A DNA stretch of 64,000 bases from Nemopilema nomurai. Lineage: Eukaryota > Cnidaria > Scyphozoa > Rhizostomeae > Rhizostomatidae. The stretch covers positions 124,001-188,000 of the forward strand of contig ML133394.1 in assembly GCA_003864495.1 (NCBI GenBank), given 5' to 3'. The position numbers and the translations under genes were made by a program. Below the pieces are notes generated by a model. That model worked only from the letters and a program-made list of their open reading frames with translations. It had not been told where the DNA came from and did not search any database. The stretch's first letter is position 1; each line of letters begins with the position of its first letter. Positions 60,984-64,000 of this stretch are shown one piece after another.

Positions 60984-62265
60984 GCAGTAGATTTATGCGG
61001 TAGTTTAGAGCACAAATTGCACCGTAAAGATAGAAACACCTGGCTGTACTGTACACCCCATTTGCAGATCTAATCGCAAACCTTCCTGCAACAGCCATTG
61101 AAAAGCAATTAACAGGTCTTGGGGTGGCAAAAACTTCCCCATTTGTTTCAGTGGCTTTATTGTGGAAGATGGAAAAAGCGTGAGAAAGTGGACAGTTAAA
61201 ACAATTTGTGTAATTTGCCTCTTTGGTAATGTTTCGAGTAACAGCTCGACACATTCCAAGTCAAAGGCAGGTGCGTTTATCATTAAACTCATCTGCGTGT
61301 TTATTTTATGTCTGTTGCCTAGAATGGGAGGTCATGCGCTCCCTCCGCGCGGCCTCGAGAAGTTAGTCTCTAGTGCGCCCAGCCTCGTTTCTAAATTCCG
61401 TGGAAATCAAGATGTGTACCAGAACAGTGAGTTCTTTTAAACGTGCTTAAGTCGATTTTTGGGTTCACTTCGCTCTTATTTTGACTTTTGATCGAGACGT
61501 GCACTAGATCCAAGCCTTTCTCTCCTTAAATGTAGCCAGAAATGTCAGCCCAGCTGGTAAGCGCATTTGGGATGGGAAGAAGGAGACCTGTTTGAAGTGA
61601 ATACCAATGACGTGCTACCGCACCTAAAGAGTGACTTCGATTTTTTTGGAATTTTCAAGCAACAGTTTTGTATTGCTTTTGATGCTTTAAAGCTTGTTTT
61701 CATTCACTCAGTTCTGTTTGGACAGCTAATGTAATTGCGCTGAAACGCCTACAGTATGACCTAAATTAGAACTACACTTCGATGCATATGTTTACCCAGA
61801 TGCAACGTAATCCTGCTAGGAGTCCGGGTACAGTTTGCTTAGACGGCGTGGATAGGTCATAGCACTTTAATGTTGGAAGAACTGTTTGGTGACACTTACG
61901 GGCCTCAGGGTTTGGTTTTCCGTTCATAACCAAGGAACGATAAGCAAGACTACAAGGCACATGTTTTGGAGAGTTAATGTTCCGGTTACCTTGACGCAAA
62001 CGACTGTTGGTTTTGGTTTGTGTTATTGGTAGTAACACATGGAAGGTATTGTTATGACAAAGTATTAGCAGATGCAAGCGGATGGCATTTAGCGCGTGGT
62101 ATTTAAACGCTGGTTGCAAATCTAACATCCTAACTGATTACGTAGCACGTTTCTGTACCAGCTATAAGCAATGGCAGTGTTGGTGAGGTGGTCATCGCAG
62201 AGGATCACATAGTAAACTCAACTTCGGAAGAGACAGCGTCATTTCTGCAATCACCTTCAATAAAG
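60984..62265. other. Region between the two GPCR genes
   Basis: No gene seen. The frame of GPCR 2 is open upstream to a TAG at about 62143 and includes NGS and NST sequons, so an N-terminal exon joined at an acceptor near 62145 or 62161 is possible. Confidence 0.4.
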
Positions 62266-63180
62266 ATGGCCAACTTGAATAATTACATTATTTTGTCCCT
62301 GGACGTCGTGCCAGCTCTTCTTACAGTCATTGGAAATGGAATATTTTTTGCCACCTTGCTGAAGAGTCCTTTACTCCATACGCCGTCAAATCTTCTTCTT
62401 GGCGTGCTGTGTGTTACCGATCTAATTGTCGGCTTCATCTGCCAACCACTTTTCATAGTCGTACTGATACGCCCTCCAGGTCGTTGTTGTTCAACCGTGA
62501 TAAAAGCATACAACCTGATCTTTGGCCTAAGCAGTCTGAATTCATTCATATGTGGTCTGTTGATTACGCTTGACCGGTATTCCGCCGTCTTTCATCCGTT
62601 CAAGTACGGTACGTTCGTAAACTGCAGGCGATACGCCCTTCTGACAACCTCCGTCTTCTTGGCGTTTGCCGGCTATTCAACCCTGAAGATACCCTACTAT
62701 GAGCATTCAAAGATCGCTTTTCTGATCGTCGATATATGCATCGAGTTCTCCGTAATAGTCGCTGTCCTTATTATCTATGGGCTGTTGTACCGAGTTGTAT
62801 TTGTCAAAACAAAGGCAGATTTATCCGTTGGACAATTAGCTGGCCTGAGTCAACATGAAATGAAAAGAAAAGTAAAGGACCAACGCAAAACAAAGACTGT
62901 AGCCATAATTATTGGGACATTCCTTGCTTGCTATACGCCTTTAATGGTATATTATGTCATGGCCTTGCTTTTCTATGAGAATATCAGCCCATCGTATCCC
63001 TATGGTCTTGCGCTCTGGTCCAATTTCATGGCACTTTTAAACAGCAGCATAAACCCGTTGATCTACTGTGCAAGAAGCAACGACATCAGAGAAGCAGCAC
63101 TGCGCATGTTCAAAAGGAATATAGTGCTACCGTATCATCGTGACACTGGACTGAAACATTCTACATTGAGCATGAATTAA
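62266..63180 (+). CDS. Class A orphan G-protein-coupled receptor 2
   Basis: Paralogue of the receptor at 60099 and also uninterrupted, 304 residues from the ATG at 62266. That start aligns with the other receptor (SLDVVPALLTVIGNG against SIDVIPALFTVIGNA). It has LDRYSAVFHPFKY after TM3 (canonical DRY), CYTPLMVYY in TM6 and SSINPLIYCARSNDIREA at TM7/helix 8. The short second extracellular loop (PYYEHSKIAF) again has no cysteine, although CC is kept at the top of TM3. The third intracellular loop (about KTKADLSVGQLAGLSQHEMK onwards) is basic. In-frame codons upstream of the ATG encode sequons, so the real N-terminus may be longer. Tandem duplication is the simplest origin; the pair differ enough that it is not recent. 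Confidence 0.9.
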   Translation: MANLNNYIILSLDVVPALLTVIGNGIFFATLLKSPLLHTPSNLLLGVLCVTDLIVGFICQPLFIVVLIRPPGRCCSTVIKAYNLIFGLSSLNSFICGLLITLDRYSAVFHPFKYGTFVNCRRYALLTTSVFLAFAGYSTLKIPYYEHSKIAFLIVDICIEFSVIVAVLIIYGLLYRVVFVKTKADLSVGQLAGLSQHEMKRKVKDQRKTKTVAIIIGTFLACYTPLMVYYVMALLFYENISPSYPYGLALWSNFMALLNSSINPLIYCARSNDIREAALRMFKRNIVLPYHRDTGLKHSTLSMN

Positions 63181-64000
63181 AGTGCATATGACGTTTACTT
63201 CTAAAAACGTTTGTTCCAGTGAGCCAAAATGGCCAAGAAAGTTGCTAATGGTCTTCAGCAGGGAAGAAACTAGCACCGATGCATCTCCCAGGATGAGTTA
63301 ATTTTCTGCATCAAGTATAGATTAAAATTAAAGTTTCTGCACCGAGTTTTAAAAGAAAGTATAGATGACAATGCCGACGGTTAAAACATTGAACTTGACG
63401 AAAGACAGTGCATATATGAGAGTAGAGAATCTTTGAGAAGCTTTGAAGTGTAGAAAAAAGTTCTGGAACGTCGGCTTGACCATCGGACAGTATAGGTAAC
63501 AGTTATTCGTCATTGCTTGAAAACTTATTTCCTATCATGTTTCACTATAGAACGCCAAGTTGAAAGTTTATGACGTCGGCTATGGAATGTCGTTAGGGAA
63601 GGGAAGCGTTTAAAGTTACTTTCGTGAATGGATGGCACATTCTATTATCTTGCACCCACCATAATAATGGATTTGGTCTTAAGAGGTCGATACTGAGGAA
63701 TATAAAAATTCTTTGAAACGGTTAGTAGTATTATAAATTTTACAAGCATGATCTGACATTATGTGTCATGCAATATGGTTATACTACATAAGTTTGTACG
63801 TGAAATTTATGTTTACACTGCATATTCCTTCGCCTTTGACAATGTTGTGTCCTCTCTCCTGGAAACTAATGCTCAGTAAATTGGCTTCATGGAAGTTACG
63901 AGAACTGGAAAACATCTGTCTTTAAACATAACTCTCAGCGAAAAGCTGACATACGTTAATTCTAATGTCACCAGACAAATGTAGCGGATAGAAAAACGTG
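63181..64000. other. Downstream flank of GPCR 2
   Basis: AT-rich sequence with ATTAAA-type motifs near 63321 that may serve as polyadenylation signals. No further exon is recognised before the window end. Confidence 0.45.

Overview
The window looks like a metazoan nuclear genome, most likely an anthozoan cnidarian (coral or sea anemone). The reasons are AT-rich DNA, genes split into many small exons by introns of about 0.1 to 6 kb with canonical GT-AG borders, two tandem class A GPCRs uninterrupted from TM1 to the C-terminus, a vertebrate-like (6-4) photolyase, and a secreted chitin-binding repeat protein. The assignment is inference from gene content; no marker gene fixes the species. Every exon was read by eye from splice signals, reading-frame phase and family motifs. 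For each complete gene except the AMOP gene, the summed exon length is a multiple of three.

Layout, left to right. (1) 338-7664 (minus) and 11042-20783 (plus) hold two TRPA-type ankyrin-repeat cation channels, head to head, with identical intron phases: an inverted duplication. The plus copy carries a 1.2 kb, 45-bp minisatellite in intron 2. (2) 22394-32747 (plus) is a TAB2/TAB3-like TAK1 adaptor (CUE domain, coiled coil, NZF zinc finger) assembled from ten small exons; its introns hold many tandem repeats. (3) 34921-35821 (plus) is a secreted AMOP-domain protein with a single-base frameshift. (4) 36098-38638 (minus) is a (6-4) photolyase/animal cryptochrome. A CACGTG E-box lies between its likely 5' UTR exon and a divergent exon (39519-39737, plus) that encodes a membrane anchor. 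(5) 41639-45128 (minus) is a secreted protein: signal peptide, chitin-binding domain, about twenty GGYGKGCVGRHC-type repeats, a second chitin-binding domain and a His/Gly/Tyr-rich tail. (6) 47309-58288 (plus) is a 20-exon fatty-acid amide hydrolase with an intact Lys-Ser-Ser triad. (7) 60099-60983 and 62266-63180 (plus) are two related class A GPCRs with unusually short second extracellular loops and no cysteine there.

How the genes relate. There is no operon logic here. The clearest theme is sensory and lipid signalling: two TRPA channels, an enzyme that degrades fatty-acid amides (a class that includes TRP and GPCR ligands), and two orphan receptors. This proximity may be chance. The most unusual items are the Cys/His/Gly/Tyr repeat protein with compensating indels and a duplicated splice acceptor, the possible 8.7-kb-distant alternative first exon of the amide hydrolase that would make the repeat-protein gene nested inside it, and the frameshifted AMOP gene.
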